Part shown: positions 41,069 through 49,651 of the stretch, piece after piece
Layout: each line of letters opens with the position of its first letter
How positions within the stretch are numbered: position 1 is the stretch's first letter
NCBI RefSeq assembly: GCF_900105305.1
Contig: NZ_LT629765.1
Span: forward strand, 1,798,001-1,862,000
Reading direction: 5' to 3'
DNA: 64,000 bases
Source: Corynebacterium timonense
GTDB taxonomy: Bacteria > Actinomycetota > Actinomycetes > Mycobacteriales > Mycobacteriaceae
The notes under the pieces: model-generated
Database searches by the model: none
What the model saw: only the letters and a program-made list of their open reading frames with translations
What the model was told of the DNA's origin: nothing
Translations under genes and position numbers: made by a program

Positions 41069-41105
41069 CTCCCCGCCGCGCTCACAGTGAGCGCGACGGG
41101 GAGTC
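41069..41105 (-). terminator. Terminator downstream of rplO
   Basis: A long hairpin: actccccg-c-cgcgctcac pairs with gtgagcgcg-a-cggggagt around a one-base loop, with a single C/A mismatch. It lies 13 bases after the rplO stop and separates the rpsH-rplO operon from secY. Confidence 0.85.
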
Positions 41106-41117
41106 AGCGTGTCTGCT

Positions 41118-41690
41118 TTACTTGTCGTCTTCGGCCGGAACCTCGGAGCCCGCGATGGACGCGGTCTCGGTCAGCGGATCGGAGGGAAGCATGCCCTTGG
41201 CGTCCGCAGCGTCGGCCTTCTGCGCGCCGGAGCGCGGGTTGAAGGACTCCTCGGTGACGGAGCCGCCCGCTGCCTCGATCTTCTCGACGGCAGACTTGGA
41301 GAACTTCGTCGCGGTGACGTCGAGCTTGACGCTCAGGTCGCCGTTACCGAGAACCTTGACCGGCTGGTTCTTGCGCACCAGGCCGGCGGCGACGATGTCC
41401 GCGACGGCGATCGAGCCGCCGTTGGGGAACTTCTCGGCCAGGTCGGCGACGTTGACAACCTGGTACTCGACGCGGTTCGGGTTCTTGAAGCCCTTGAGCT
41501 TCGGCAGACGCATGTGCAGCGGCATCTGGCCACCCTCGAAAGCAGCGGAAACCTGCTTACGAGCACCGGTGCCCTTCGTACCGCGGCCGGCGGTCTTGCC
41601 CTTGGAGGCCTCACCGCGGCCGACGCGGGTCTTGGCCTTGTTGGCGCCCTGTGCCGGGCGCAGATCATGGAGCTTGATGATGTCAGCCAT
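41118..41690 (-). CDS. rplO: 50S ribosomal protein L15
   Basis: A 190-aa L15 ([20 protein letters not shown]) with the conserved [18 protein letters not shown]. The core ends near residue 148; the last 42 residues are a Ser/Asp/Glu-rich tail ([19 protein letters not shown]) not present in the usual 145-150-aa protein. The ATG at 41690 is seven bases after the rpmD stop. Confidence 0.97.
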   Translation of the reverse strand: MADIIKLHDLRPAQGANKAKTRVGRGEASKGKTAGRGTKGTGARKQVSAAFEGGQMPLHMRLPKLKGFKNPNRVEYQVVNVADLAEKFPNGGSIAVADIVAAGLVRKNQPVKVLGNGDLSVKLDVTATKFSKSAVEKIEAAGGSVTEESFNPRSGAQKADAADAKGMLPSDPLTETASIAGSEVPAEDDK

Positions 41691-41697
41691 GGTGTAT

Positions 41698-41883
41698 CTA
41701 CTCCCCTGCAACTTCTTCAACGGTGACGAGGTGGCGCACCTTGAGAATCTGGCCGCGGGTGGCAGCGTTGTCCTGCTTGACAACGGACTGGCCAATCTTG
41801 CGCAGGCCCAGCGCCTCGAGGTTCTTCCGGGTGACCGGCTTCTCGCCAACCTTGCCGTGGTGCAACGTGATCTTCAGTGCCAT
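41698..41883 (-). CDS. rpmD: 50S ribosomal protein L30
   Basis: A 61-aa L30 ([20 protein letters not shown]) with [20 protein letters not shown]. It lies six bases after the rpsE stop and seven before rplO. Confidence 0.97.
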   Translation of the reverse strand: MALKITLHHGKVGEKPVTRKNLEALGLRKIGQSVVKQDNAATRGQILKVRHLVTVEEVAGE

Positions 41884-41889
41884 TGTGCT

Positions 41890-42522
41890 TTAGGCCTCCT
41901 GTCCTGCGCGGGCGCGCAGCATACGGGCCGGGGCGACGTCCTCGATGGACTTGCCGCGCTTCGCGGCGACCTCCTCCGGGCGCACGAGCTCCTTCAGGCC
42001 GGCAACGGTGGCCTGGACCACGTTGAGGGCGTTGTCGGAGCCGAGCGACTTGGCAAGGATGTCCTGGACGCCAGCGCACTCGAGCACGGGGCGCACGGCG
42101 CCACCGGCGATGACACCGGTACCAGGGGCGGCGGGGCGGAGCATGACGATGCCCGCGGCGGCCTCGGCCTGGACCGGGTGGGGGATGGTGCCGCCGATCA
42201 TCGGGACGCGGAAGAAGTTCTTGCGAGCCTCCTCGGCGCCCTTCTGGATAGCGGCGGGAACTTCGCGCGCCTTGCCGTAGCCGACGCCCACCATGCCCTG
42301 GCCGTCGCCGACGACGACGAGCGCGGTGAAGGACATGTTGCGGCCGCCCTTGACGGTCTTGGCAACGCGGTTGATGGTGATGACGCGCTCGATGTACTTG
42401 TCGCGCTCGTCGTTCTGGTGGCGACGGTCGTCGCGGCGACCGCGGCCGCCACGCCCGTTGTCGCGGTTGTTGTTGTGGTTGTCGGCGGAGCGTCCGCCGT
42501 CACGCCGTTCACGTTCGGCCAT
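41890..42522 (-). CDS. rpsE: 30S ribosomal protein S5
   Basis: A 210-aa S5. The conserved domain starts near residue 40 ([20 protein letters not shown]) and contains [20 protein letters not shown]. The first 40 residues are a very basic Arg/Asn/Gly-rich extension ([20 protein letters not shown]), longer than the 166-aa E. coli protein. Confidence 0.97.
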   Translation of the reverse strand: MAERERRDGGRSADNHNNNRDNGRGGRGRRDDRRHQNDERDKYIERVITINRVAKTVKGGRNMSFTALVVVGDGQGMVGVGYGKAREVPAAIQKGAEEARKNFFRVPMIGGTIPHPVQAEAAAGIVMLRPAAPGTGVIAGGAVRPVLECAGVQDILAKSLGSDNALNVVQATVAGLKELVRPEEVAAKRGKSIEDVAPARMLRARAGQEA

Positions 42523-42562
42523 TACGCGATCCTTCCGTTGGTGATGTTGAGTGCGGTGATCA

Positions 42563-42967
42563 TTAGAACTTCAGACCACCTTCACGAGCTGCGTCAGCGA
42601 GGGCCGCGATGCGGCCGTGGTACTTGTAGCCAGCGCGGTCGAAGACAACCGACTCGATGCCGGCGGCCTTGGCGCGCTCAGCGGCGAGCTGGCCAACCTT
42701 GGCAGCCTTGTCCTTCTTGTCGCCCTCGAGGGTGCGCACGTCCTGCTCCATGGAGGAGGCGGAGACGAGCGTGTGGCCTGCGAGGTCGTCGATGATCTGG
42801 ACGTGCATGTGGCGAGACGAGCGGTGCACGACGAGACGCGGGGTCTCCGGGGTGCCGCGCAGGGTCTTGCGGATGCGGTTGTGGCGGCGCACGCGTGCTT
42901 CGCGGCGGCGCGAGGAGATGTCGCGGCCGACCGGGGTGCGCTTGGTGTTTTCTGCAGTGTTGCTCAT
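42563..42967 (-). CDS. rplR: 50S ribosomal protein L18
   Basis: A 134-aa 5S rRNA-binding protein ([20 protein letters not shown]) ending [20 protein letters not shown], the conserved C-terminus. It sits two bases after the rplF stop. Confidence 0.97.
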   Translation of the reverse strand: MSNTAENTKRTPVGRDISSRRREARVRRHNRIRKTLRGTPETPRLVVHRSSRHMHVQIIDDLAGHTLVSASSMEQDVRTLEGDKKDKAAKVGQLAAERAKAAGIESVVFDRAGYKYHGRIAALADAAREGGLKF

Positions 42968-42969
42968 GA

Positions 42970-43506
42970 TTACTTACCCGTCTTTCCGACCTTGCGGCGA
43001 ACCTGCTCGCCTGCGTAGCGGATGCCCTTGCCCTTGTACGGGTCATCCTTGCGCAGTCGGCGGATGTTAGCCGCGATCTGGCCAACCTGCTGCTTGTCAA
43101 TGCCCTCGATCGAGAACTTGGTGTTGCCGTCGACGGCGAAGGTGATTCCCTCCGGCGCCTCGATCAGGATGGGGTGCGAGTAGCCCAGGGAGAACTCGAG
43201 GTCCTTGCCCTTGAGCTGGACACGGTAACCAACACCGAAGACCTCCATGTCGATCTTGTAGCCCTCGGTCACGCCGACAACGAGGTTGTTGACGAGCGAG
43301 CGGGACAGACCGTGCAGAGCGCGGTTGGTGCGGTGGTCGTCCGGGCGGGACACCACAATCTCGTTGTCCTCAACGGACGCGGTGATCGGGCTGGGCAGCT
43401 CAATCCCAAGGGTTCCCTTCGGGCCCTTGACCTGAACGCTCTGGCCGTTGATCGTGGTCTCGACGCCATTCGGAATGGCGATGGGTGCTTTACCTACACG
43501 CGACAT
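42970..43506 (-). CDS. rplF: 50S ribosomal protein L6
   Basis: A 178-aa L6 ([20 protein letters not shown]) with both RNA-binding repeats and the C-terminal [20 protein letters not shown]. It is 18 bases after rpsH. Confidence 0.98.
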   Translation of the reverse strand: MSRVGKAPIAIPNGVETTINGQSVQVKGPKGTLGIELPSPITASVEDNEIVVSRPDDHRTNRALHGLSRSLVNNLVVGVTEGYKIDMEVFGVGYRVQLKGKDLEFSLGYSHPILIEAPEGITFAVDGNTKFSIEGIDKQQVGQIAANIRRLRKDDPYKGKGIRYAGEQVRRKVGKTGK

Positions 43507-43524
43507 AGTCTTTACAACCTCCCT

Positions 43525-43923
43525 TTACCAGACGTAGGCGAGGACTTCCCCACCTACGCCCTTCTCCTGGGCCTGACGGTCGGTCAGCAGGCCGTGCGAC
43601 GTGGAGATGATGGCCACGCCAAGGCCGCCAAGAACCTGCGGCAGGTCGTTCGACTTTGCGTACACGCGCAGACCCGGCTTGGACACGCGACGCAGCCCAG
43701 CGATGGACGCCTCGCGGGTCGGACCGTACTTGAGGTCGAGGGTGAGCTGCTTGCCCACCTTCGCGTCCTCAACCTTGTAGTCAGCGATGTAGCCCTCCTG
43801 CTTCAAGATCTCGGCGATGTTCGCCTTGATCTTGGAGGAAGGCATGGACACGGTCTCGTGGTGCGCGTTGTTTGCGTTGCGCACGCGAGACAGCATGTCC
43901 GCGATCGGATCAGTCATGGTCAT
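43525..43923 (-). CDS. rpsH: 30S ribosomal protein S8
   Basis: A 132-aa S8 ([20 protein letters not shown]). It is the first gene of the right-hand half of the split spc operon; the left-hand half (rplN-rplX-rplE) is 15.8 kb away. No rpsN precedes it. Confidence 0.98.
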   Translation of the reverse strand: MTMTDPIADMLSRVRNANNAHHETVSMPSSKIKANIAEILKQEGYIADYKVEDAKVGKQLTLDLKYGPTREASIAGLRRVSKPGLRVYAKSNDLPQVLGGLGVAIISTSHGLLTDRQAQEKGVGGEVLAYVW

Positions 43924-44239
43924 AGTGCGACCGTTTGCCTTTCTCGTTGCGGTTCCCTGAACCCACCTCGACGCAGCACAAGCTGCCGTCGCGTTTACCG
44001 TGTGGTTTGTCGGGGGCTACTCCACGCTCCCCACGCTCAGTAACGTGGGGCGCTCGCCGCCGCCCTTTCACCCGGTCCGCATGTTGGCGGGGGGCCTGCA
44101 ACAAAGTTGGATGTTCACATGTACGACGGATGCGCGCGCGAGCATGCCGGCGCGCAAGTCCACCGCACTACCCTACCGGTCCGCGCTCGAATGCCAAAAT
44201 CGCTTCTCGACGCCCACCCTTCCGCACCGGGGACTCGCC
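43924..44239. other. Leader/intergenic region upstream of rpsH
   Basis: About 316 bases with no credible gene. It must contain a new promoter for the detached rpsH operon. Visible elements are a hairpin of ccccacg / cgtgggg at 44029-44050 with an eight-base loop, a gcagc-ttgt-gctgc inverted repeat at 43974-43987, and repeated agcgtgg units. No convincing -35/-10 pair was found. Confidence 0.45.
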
Positions 44240-45436
44240 TTAAGGAACCAGAAGCGTGTGGAAGTAGGTCGTCTGCGTCTCGTTGAAGTTGTCGTCCGAC
44301 ACGACGATGAGGGTGCGCCGGCCGTCCTCGCTGCGCGGCCCCCACGCGAGGCCTTCCACGTTGTCCGGGTGCGGCCTCACGCTGGCGAAGTCGAAGACCC
44401 GGTTCTTTGCCACCGGCGTTTCGTCGCCGGTGAGCGCGTCGAGGGTGAGCACGTCGGTCGCCCCGCGGAGGTCGAGCTTGTAGATCTCCGCCTTGTTCTC
44501 CCCGTTCTCCCCGAGGTCCTCGAAGAAGCCGCGCTCGAGCATGTAGAGGTCGCCGTTGTCGTCCGCCAGCAGCGAGGTCGCACCCCGGCCCGCCTCGACC
44601 TGGACGACGTACTCGCGGGTCGGTGTGCCAGTGGCGAGGTCGTAGAAGGTCACGCGGTTGCGCGACGGGTTGACCTCGGAGTTTCGCGGGCCGTCCTGGG
44701 CAAGGGCGTCCTCGTTGACCGTGACGGCGGTGGTGCCGTCGGCAAGCACTGCCATGCCCTCGGGGCCATTGTTGTGATAGATGCCGCGGGTGGACAGTCC
44801 GTTGGGCACGTGGTGGTGGGGCACGGCGATGCGGCGGACTTCCGCGCCGTCGGGCGTGGACTCGATGAGCTGCGGCGGTGCGACGCGGCCAGGCGTGGCG
44901 TTGCCCTCGGTAGTCCACAGCAGGTTGCCGTTGGGCAGGACGCGGATCTCCTCCGGGTCCATGTATTCGGAGTACGGCTGGCCCTGCGGGTCAGTGAACA
45001 CAACCGCGTCGCCCATCGCGAAGGTTGTGTGGTCTGTGATGGTAAAGCGGTACGCGCGGACCGGGCCGTGCTCGCCCTTGTCGTCAGAGATGACAATGTA
45101 GCGCCCCGGTGCAACCTCGTCGATGCCGCTAAATCCGCCGGCAGCCTCGTGAGGGTTGACCGCGCTGAAGTTGAAGCTGTGGAGGTGCTCGCCGGGCGCG
45201 GGGGCCGGGTCGGACGGCTGCGGCGCGCCGCCCCGCGAAGAGCCCCCACTAAGCGCCGAACCCTCACCGCGTGCGGAGCCGATGCCAAGCGAAGAGCCGA
45301 CAGCCAGCGAGGAACCGGCGGCGGGCAGCGCGCTGCCGATCGCTGGGGCCGGGGTGAGCGCGACAGCGGCGGCGACGGCTCCAGCGAACGCGGAGAAGCC
45401 GAGGCTGCGGATGACGCTTAGAGCGGAACGGGACAT
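44240..45436 (-). CDS. Secreted esterase-like phytase-family protein
   Basis: A 398-aa exported protein (MSRSALSVIRSLGFSAFAGA). A signal peptide ends near residue 30, then a Gly/Ser repeat linker (GSS, GSA and GSL units, residues 34-68) precedes a beta-propeller of the 'esterase-like activity of phytase' family, with GGFSGIDEVAPGRYIVISDD, WTTEGN, and NVEGLAWGPRSEDGRRTLIV. The ATG at 45436 has GGAGG upstream. Activity on phytate or esters is not established for the family. Confidence 0.85.
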   Translation of the reverse strand: MSRSALSVIRSLGFSAFAGAVAAAVALTPAPAIGSALPAAGSSLAVGSSLGIGSARGEGSALSGGSSRGGAPQPSDPAPAPGEHLHSFNFSAVNPHEAAGGFSGIDEVAPGRYIVISDDKGEHGPVRAYRFTITDHTTFAMGDAVVFTDPQGQPYSEYMDPEEIRVLPNGNLLWTTEGNATPGRVAPPQLIESTPDGAEVRRIAVPHHHVPNGLSTRGIYHNNGPEGMAVLADGTTAVTVNEDALAQDGPRNSEVNPSRNRVTFYDLATGTPTREYVVQVEAGRGATSLLADDNGDLYMLERGFFEDLGENGENKAEIYKLDLRGATDVLTLDALTGDETPVAKNRVFDFASVRPHPDNVEGLAWGPRSEDGRRTLIVVSDDNFNETQTTYFHTLLVP

Positions 45437-45580
45437 GGTTCCTCCGGTGGGGGGCAGAAGACGTCGGAGAACGCTGTTCAGTCTAGGAGCCTGCCGCGAC
45501 ACCGCAACCGGAACGGCCCTCGAGCCCAGCTGCGCCTGCGCGAAAACGCTCGCCTGCGCGAACAGGCCCGTGCGTGGAGG

Positions 45581-47206
45581 CTAGAAGGGCAGCGTCACCC
45601 CGGCGTTGCGCAGCAGCGGAAGCAGGGACACCGTCACGCCGCCGAGCGCGGCGAGGACGACCGCGACAATCGCGGCGATCGTTCCTTCCGGCGAGGTGAT
45701 GCCGGAGCCGTGGACACCGGAGCTCGATCCCTCTCCGGCGCCGGGCGCGACGAGGCCGCTCGACAGGGGCAGGCTGGATAGGGCGGAACTCAGGTCGACG
45801 GCCGAGGAGCCCTCGTTCCCGTTCCAGTTCGTGCACAGCGTCGATGCGTCCAGCTCTCGCCCGTGGAAGCGGTCCATCAGGAACGGGATGCCGAAGGACC
45901 CGCCCGACACCGACTGCGCGACGTGGTTGTACTCGCCGATGGGGCCGATCTCGGGGATGATGTCGTCGCGGTAGTAGACGGGAACACCCTTGCCGCACCA
46001 CGCGCGCGCGAGATCCTTGGCTTGGCCGTAGGCCACGTTGCGGTCGAAGCGGCCGGAGACGATCATGACCGGGACCTTCGGCGCCCCGTTGCCGATGCGC
46101 TGGTCGGCGATGGCCTGCTGCGCCTCGGGGGACTCGGCGACGAGCTCGCTGAGCGAGCGCCCGCCCGTGATCCACTCGCGCGTCGTGTCGTAGCCGTACT
46201 TCTCCATGATTTCGTCGGTGCACATCCCGGAGAGAGTGTCGAGGGCTTCGCGCCCCGTCTCGTTGACGTTGTCCGCGATGATCTTTTCCAGGCCGGGGTA
46301 GCGGCGCACGAGACCGTTGACGGAGAAGCCGATCGCCCCGGACAGGTCGGAGCCGTCGATGTTGGCCATCACGGCGTTCAGGTCGGCCGGCGGGGCCGAG
46401 GCGTAGGCGCCCACGAGGTTGAGATCCGGCGCGTATTCGGGCTGCGCCTCCGCCGCGGCGGTCGAGGCTCCGCCGCCCTGGGAGTGCCCGTAGAGGCCGA
46501 CGGCGCCGAACGTCTCTCCCCGGCTTTCCACGAGGTTGCGCGCGGCGCGGGCGGCGTCGAGCATCGCGTGCGCCTGGTCCAGGCGGTTCATGTAGGTGTG
46601 GGTTCCCGGTGTGCCCATGCCGATGAGGTCGGTGACCACGACGCGCACGCCCTGGTTGGCGAACATCATGTCGTAGAGGCCCTCGAGGTTGACAAAACGC
46701 CCCGTGTACACCGGGTCCGGCTGCCCGTCGAGGGGCCAGTTCCGGGAGGGCGCGCACTGGTCGCCCTGGCCGACGGTTCCGCGCACGACCACGAGCGTGG
46801 GGCGCGGCCCTTCGCCGCGCCACGGCACCGTGGGCTCGAGGACGTAGCCCGTCACCGGCTCGAGCTTGCCCTCCGCGTTCGTAGTGGTGTACATGATCTT
46901 GTCCACCTGGTCGGGCAGGGCGAGGTCGTTGTCGCCGAAGAGCCCGGAGTAGGGCGCGGTCGCGTGCCGCAGGATCTCGCCGGCCTTCGCGGGAGTGACG
47001 GTGCTGGTGTCGTAGAAGGGGTCGGCGCTGCCCGCTTCCACTGTGCCGGTGGTCACTTTCGACGACCCGACGCTCGAGCCTTTGAGGGAGCTGCCTTCCT
47101 CGGCTCCGGCGGGCGAGACCATGCTCAGCGTCAGAGCAGCGGTCGCCGCAGTCGCCGTGAGTACCGTTCCCCGGCGCGCGAGGAAACGTCGATTGATAGC
47201 TTTCAT
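45581..47206 (-). CDS. Secreted lipase (LIP family)
   Basis: A 541-aa exported alpha/beta hydrolase (MKAINRRFLARRGTVLTATA, signal peptide to about residue 35). The nucleophile is Ser242 in LYGHSQGGG; the aspartate is probably in VSGRFDRNVAYG and the histidine in IGEYNHVAQS. It belongs to the secretory lipase (Candida LIP1-type) family found in Corynebacterium and Mycobacterium. GSS repeats follow the signal peptide, and a C-terminal Ser-rich region leads to a membrane helix (IAAIVAVVLAALGGVTVSL), suggesting a surface-anchored enzyme. Confidence 0.88.
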   Translation of the reverse strand: MKAINRRFLARRGTVLTATAATAALTLSMVSPAGAEEGSSLKGSSVGSSKVTTGTVEAGSADPFYDTSTVTPAKAGEILRHATAPYSGLFGDNDLALPDQVDKIMYTTTNAEGKLEPVTGYVLEPTVPWRGEGPRPTLVVVRGTVGQGDQCAPSRNWPLDGQPDPVYTGRFVNLEGLYDMMFANQGVRVVVTDLIGMGTPGTHTYMNRLDQAHAMLDAARAARNLVESRGETFGAVGLYGHSQGGGASTAAAEAQPEYAPDLNLVGAYASAPPADLNAVMANIDGSDLSGAIGFSVNGLVRRYPGLEKIIADNVNETGREALDTLSGMCTDEIMEKYGYDTTREWITGGRSLSELVAESPEAQQAIADQRIGNGAPKVPVMIVSGRFDRNVAYGQAKDLARAWCGKGVPVYYRDDIIPEIGPIGEYNHVAQSVSGGSFGIPFLMDRFHGRELDASTLCTNWNGNEGSSAVDLSSALSSLPLSSGLVAPGAGEGSSSGVHGSGITSPEGTIAAIVAVVLAALGGVTVSLLPLLRNAGVTLPF

Positions 47207-47344
47207 CTTTGCCCCACTTTCTTTTGATCGATTTTGATCGGAAAATGCTTAGCGGTACAATAACGTAGCAAAGTGATCGACAACACATATTCGTGGTTTT
47301 TTATCCGCACCTGGGTGTGCGCGCCTACCCCCGCCTACCCCCGC

Positions 47345-48064
47345 TCACGACGGCAGCGCGGGTCGCGAGCGCACCCGGTCCTGCCCCAGGTCAGTGCTGT
47401 CGCCCGCGCGCACGCCGTGACCGTAGGCGTGCCCGTCGATAATCCCGCGCGGGCGTGAAGTGCCGATGAGCAGATCGTTCGCTGCGGCGAAGGCGTCTCG
47501 TGCGTCTTCGGCGCGGTGCAGGTCCCCCACGAGCGCGAGGGCGTAACGGTCGTCGCCGCACGCCACCGTGTCCTCAGCGGTGCTGAGCCGTTCCCCCACC
47601 GCGCTGGCGAAACCGATCATGAAGGAACGCCGCTGCACCACGGTCGCCGCCTCAAAGCTTTCCTGGCGTGCGTGCCTGCGCGCCCCGGTCAGCATCACCG
47701 GGTTGAGCAGCGTGTACAGCATCTCGGCGCGCTCGAGGTGGCGGCGGGCGCCGAAGACCGAGGCCTCCACCACGCGCGTCGTGTTCGGGGCGCGCTTCAC
47801 AAACCCCGTGCAATGCAGCGCGCTGGCGATAGCCATGAGCAGCCCCGCCTGCCTATCCGTGTACGCGCCCGAGAAGCTGAAGGTCCGCCGCTCCACCTCG
47901 TCGCCGGCATCCGGCCTCTCGAGGTCGCGCTCCTCAAAGCCGTAGGCCGCCATGTACTCGAAGGCCTTGGCGTAGAACAGGTCCCCCTCCGGCGTGCCGT
48001 CGCGGTCCGCCGCGTGGTCGAGCAGCTTGCGCACCTTCTGCTTGACCTTGTCGATGTCTCTCAT
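47345..48064 (-). CDS. DUF2786 domain protein
   Basis: A 239-aa protein (MRDIDKVKQKVRKLLDHAAD) with the N-terminal DUF2786 helical domain (KVRKLLDHAADRDGTPEGDL, then YAKAFEYMAAYGFEERDLER) and a C-terminal region containing RRSFMIGFASAVGERLSTAE. The ATG at 48064 has GGGGGGAAG upstream. Function unknown; the family is common in actinobacteria and some phages. It diverges from the AhpD-like gene, with a 17-bp inverted repeat and two DnaA boxes in between. Confidence 0.8.
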   Translation of the reverse strand: MRDIDKVKQKVRKLLDHAADRDGTPEGDLFYAKAFEYMAAYGFEERDLERPDAGDEVERRTFSFSGAYTDRQAGLLMAIASALHCTGFVKRAPNTTRVVEASVFGARRHLERAEMLYTLLNPVMLTGARRHARQESFEAATVVQRRSFMIGFASAVGERLSTAEDTVACGDDRYALALVGDLHRAEDARDAFAAANDLLIGTSRPRGIIDGHAYGHGVRAGDSTDLGQDRVRSRPALPS

Positions 48065-48096
48065 ACTTCCCCCCGTGATATGCAGGCCGCGCCGCG

Positions 48097-48137
48097 TGTC
48101 GGTGCGGCTGGCTCCGTTATAGCCAGCCGCACCGACA
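48097..48137. repeat. Perfect 17-bp inverted repeat upstream of the DUF2786 gene
   Basis: tgtcggtgcggctggct (48097-48113) and its exact reverse complement at 48121-48137 enclose a seven-base loop. It lies 33 bases upstream of the DUF2786 start, in the divergent promoter region. It may be an operator or a leader hairpin; there is no U-tract for an intrinsic terminator. Confidence 0.85.
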
Positions 48138-48163
48138 TCGCCCCGCCGGCACCGCCCCTCCCT

Positions 48164-48172
48164 GTGGATAAC
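48164..48172 (-). promoter_or_regulatory. DnaA box (perfect TTATCCACA)
   Basis: tgtggataa on the plus strand, the reverse complement of the DnaA consensus TTATCCACA. It is part of an exact 12-base direct repeat (cctgtggataac) with the second box 29 bases away. Confidence 0.6.
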
Positions 48173-48192
48173 CCCCGCGCGGGCCTCCCGCC

Positions 48193-48201
48193 TGTGGATA
48201 A
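48193..48201 (-). promoter_or_regulatory. DnaA box (perfect TTATCCACA), second copy
   Basis: Second tgtggataa, 29 bases from the first and in the same orientation, about 30 bases upstream of the AhpD-like gene. Two exact 9-mers so close are unlikely by chance in GC-rich DNA, but only DnaA binding would prove function. Confidence 0.6.
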
Positions 48202-48229
48202 CGAACACCACGGGGCATAGGGTTGGTGT

Positions 48230-48709
48230 ATGGCTCATTCACGTCCCCAGCTCCGCGGCGAGGGGTTTCGCTCCCTGCTGCCCATGGTGAAGTACTCCTC
48301 GCAGAACACCCCCGAGCAGTACCGCCATCTGGTGTCCCTTCGCGCCTCCGTGCTCAACGACTGCCGGGCGTGCATCACCACCCACCGCCGCGACGCGCGC
48401 GACGACGGCTGGTCGCACGAGCGCATCCTGCGCGCCGAGGACTGGACGAACCACACCGACGCCTTCGACGACTCGGAGACCGCCGCGCTGCGCCTGACGG
48501 ACGCCGTCACGCACATCGACGGGGAGGCCTCCGTGCCGGACGAGCTCTGGGACCGCACCGTGGAGCTGTTCGGCGAGGACGGCGCGCACAACCTGCTGGT
48601 GAGCATCCTGGCGATCAACACGTTTAACCGACTGAGCATCACCACCCGCACCGACCCGCACTCCATCAAGGGCACCACCGACTTCGACCTCGACTACAGC
48701 GCGCACTAA
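48230..48709 (+). CDS. Carboxymuconolactone decarboxylase/AhpD-like protein
   Basis: A 159-aa protein (MAHSRPQLRGEGFRSLLPMV) of the AhpD-like fold. The redox-active CxxC is Cys45-x2-Cys48 (NDCRACITTHRRDARDDG) with the following histidine, as in AhpD-type peroxidase partners. It likely acts as a peroxide- or thiol-linked redox enzyme; the physiological substrate is unknown. It is followed four bases later by fdhD. Confidence 0.82.
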   Translation: MAHSRPQLRGEGFRSLLPMVKYSSQNTPEQYRHLVSLRASVLNDCRACITTHRRDARDDGWSHERILRAEDWTNHTDAFDDSETAALRLTDAVTHIDGEASVPDELWDRTVELFGEDGAHNLLVSILAINTFNRLSITTRTDPHSIKGTTDFDLDYSAH

Positions 48710-48713
48710 CCAT

Positions 48714-49571
48714 ATGGGACGCATCACCCGCAACGTCGCCGTCACCCGCGTCACCCGCGGCGACGGCCGCATCATCACCGACACCCGCGCCGGCTCGACC
48801 AGCGTCGAGGAGCCCCTGGAGATCAGGGCGGGCGGTCGCACACTGACCACGACCATGCGCACCCCGGGCCACGACGTCGAGCTCGCCCACGGCTGGCTCT
48901 ACACCGAAGGGCTCATCGCATCGCTTCACGACGTCTCCACAGCGCGCTACTGCGCCGGTGCCGTCGGCCCCGAGGGGCGCAACACCTACAACCTCCTCGA
49001 CATCGACCTCGAGACCGCACCCGACACCACCGCCCGCCGCGCCCCGACCATCCCGCTCCAACTCGCGCCGCCGGCCCCCGGGGCGGGCTCCGCGTGCGGG
49101 GTCAGCGGCGAGCAGACCATCAGCGAGCTGCTCCACCGCGTCCCCTCCCCCGGAGACCCCCTCGCGCTCGACCCGGAGCTGGTGATGGGGCTGCCCGGGG
49201 CGCTGCGTGCGCAGCAGAAACCGGTGCGCAAAACCGGCGGGATCCACGCCGCCGGGGCCTTCGGTGCGGACGGCACCGCGCTGGTAGTCAGGGAGGACAT
49301 CGACGCCCACAATGCCGCGGACAAGGTCGTGGGCCACATGCTCCTCGAGGAGCAGCTGCCCGCCGTGGGCGCGATCCTCGTCGTCACCTCGCGCGCGTCC
49401 TTCGAGCTGGCGAAGAAAGCGGCCGCGGCTGGGTTTTCCGCCCTCGTCGCCGCCGGCCCGGCGTCCTCGCTCGCGGTCGAGTTGGCCCGCCGGGCGGGCG
49501 TCGCTCTCGCGGGTTCTGCAGGCGTAGATGGATTCCGCTTGTACGCGGGGGAGCTGGAGGAGGGACGCTGA
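48714..49571 (+). CDS. fdhD: Sulfur carrier FdhD, formate dehydrogenase accessory protein
   Basis: A 285-aa protein that transfers sulfur from cysteine desulfurase to the molybdenum cofactor of formate dehydrogenase. The N-terminal EEPLEIRAGGRTL and the KTGGIHAAGAF and MLLEEQ segments are typical. The catalytic loop reads SACGVSGEQT: Cys128 is present but the second cysteine of the usual CxxC is serine (131). No formate dehydrogenase gene is in the window. The start ATG at 48714 has no clear ribosome-binding site and is likely coupled to the AhpD-like gene. Confidence 0.92.
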   Translation: MGRITRNVAVTRVTRGDGRIITDTRAGSTSVEEPLEIRAGGRTLTTTMRTPGHDVELAHGWLYTEGLIASLHDVSTARYCAGAVGPEGRNTYNLLDIDLETAPDTTARRAPTIPLQLAPPAPGAGSACGVSGEQTISELLHRVPSPGDPLALDPELVMGLPGALRAQQKPVRKTGGIHAAGAFGADGTALVVREDIDAHNAADKVVGHMLLEEQLPAVGAILVVTSRASFELAKKAAAAGFSALVAAGPASSLAVELARRAGVALAGSAGVDGFRLYAGELEEGR

Positions 49572-49614
49572 TAAGCGCCAGCTGCTGGTTTTTCCCCACC
49601 ACAGCAACCCCACT

Positions 49615-49633
49615 AGAGGTTAGCCAATCCTTA
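49615..49633. promoter_or_regulatory. DtxR-type iron box upstream of the siderophore biosynthesis operon
   Basis: agaggttagccaatcctta matches the 19-base DtxR consensus TTAGGTTAGCCTAACCTAA at 14 of 19 positions, including the whole central GGTTAGCC. It lies 19-37 bases upstream of the decarboxylase ATG, where a bound DtxR-Fe(II) would block transcription in iron-replete cells. Confidence 0.75.
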
Positions 49634-49651
49634 TTTTGATAACGTCGGTTC

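Noticed and set aside
44115..44918. 267-aa minus-strand frame over the 3' part of the phytase-like gene
   Set aside because: It is another frame of the phytase-like gene; the beta-propeller motifs are in the frame ending at 44240.
48097..48137. Intrinsic terminator
   Set aside because: Both flanking genes point away from it and there is no U-tract on either side.
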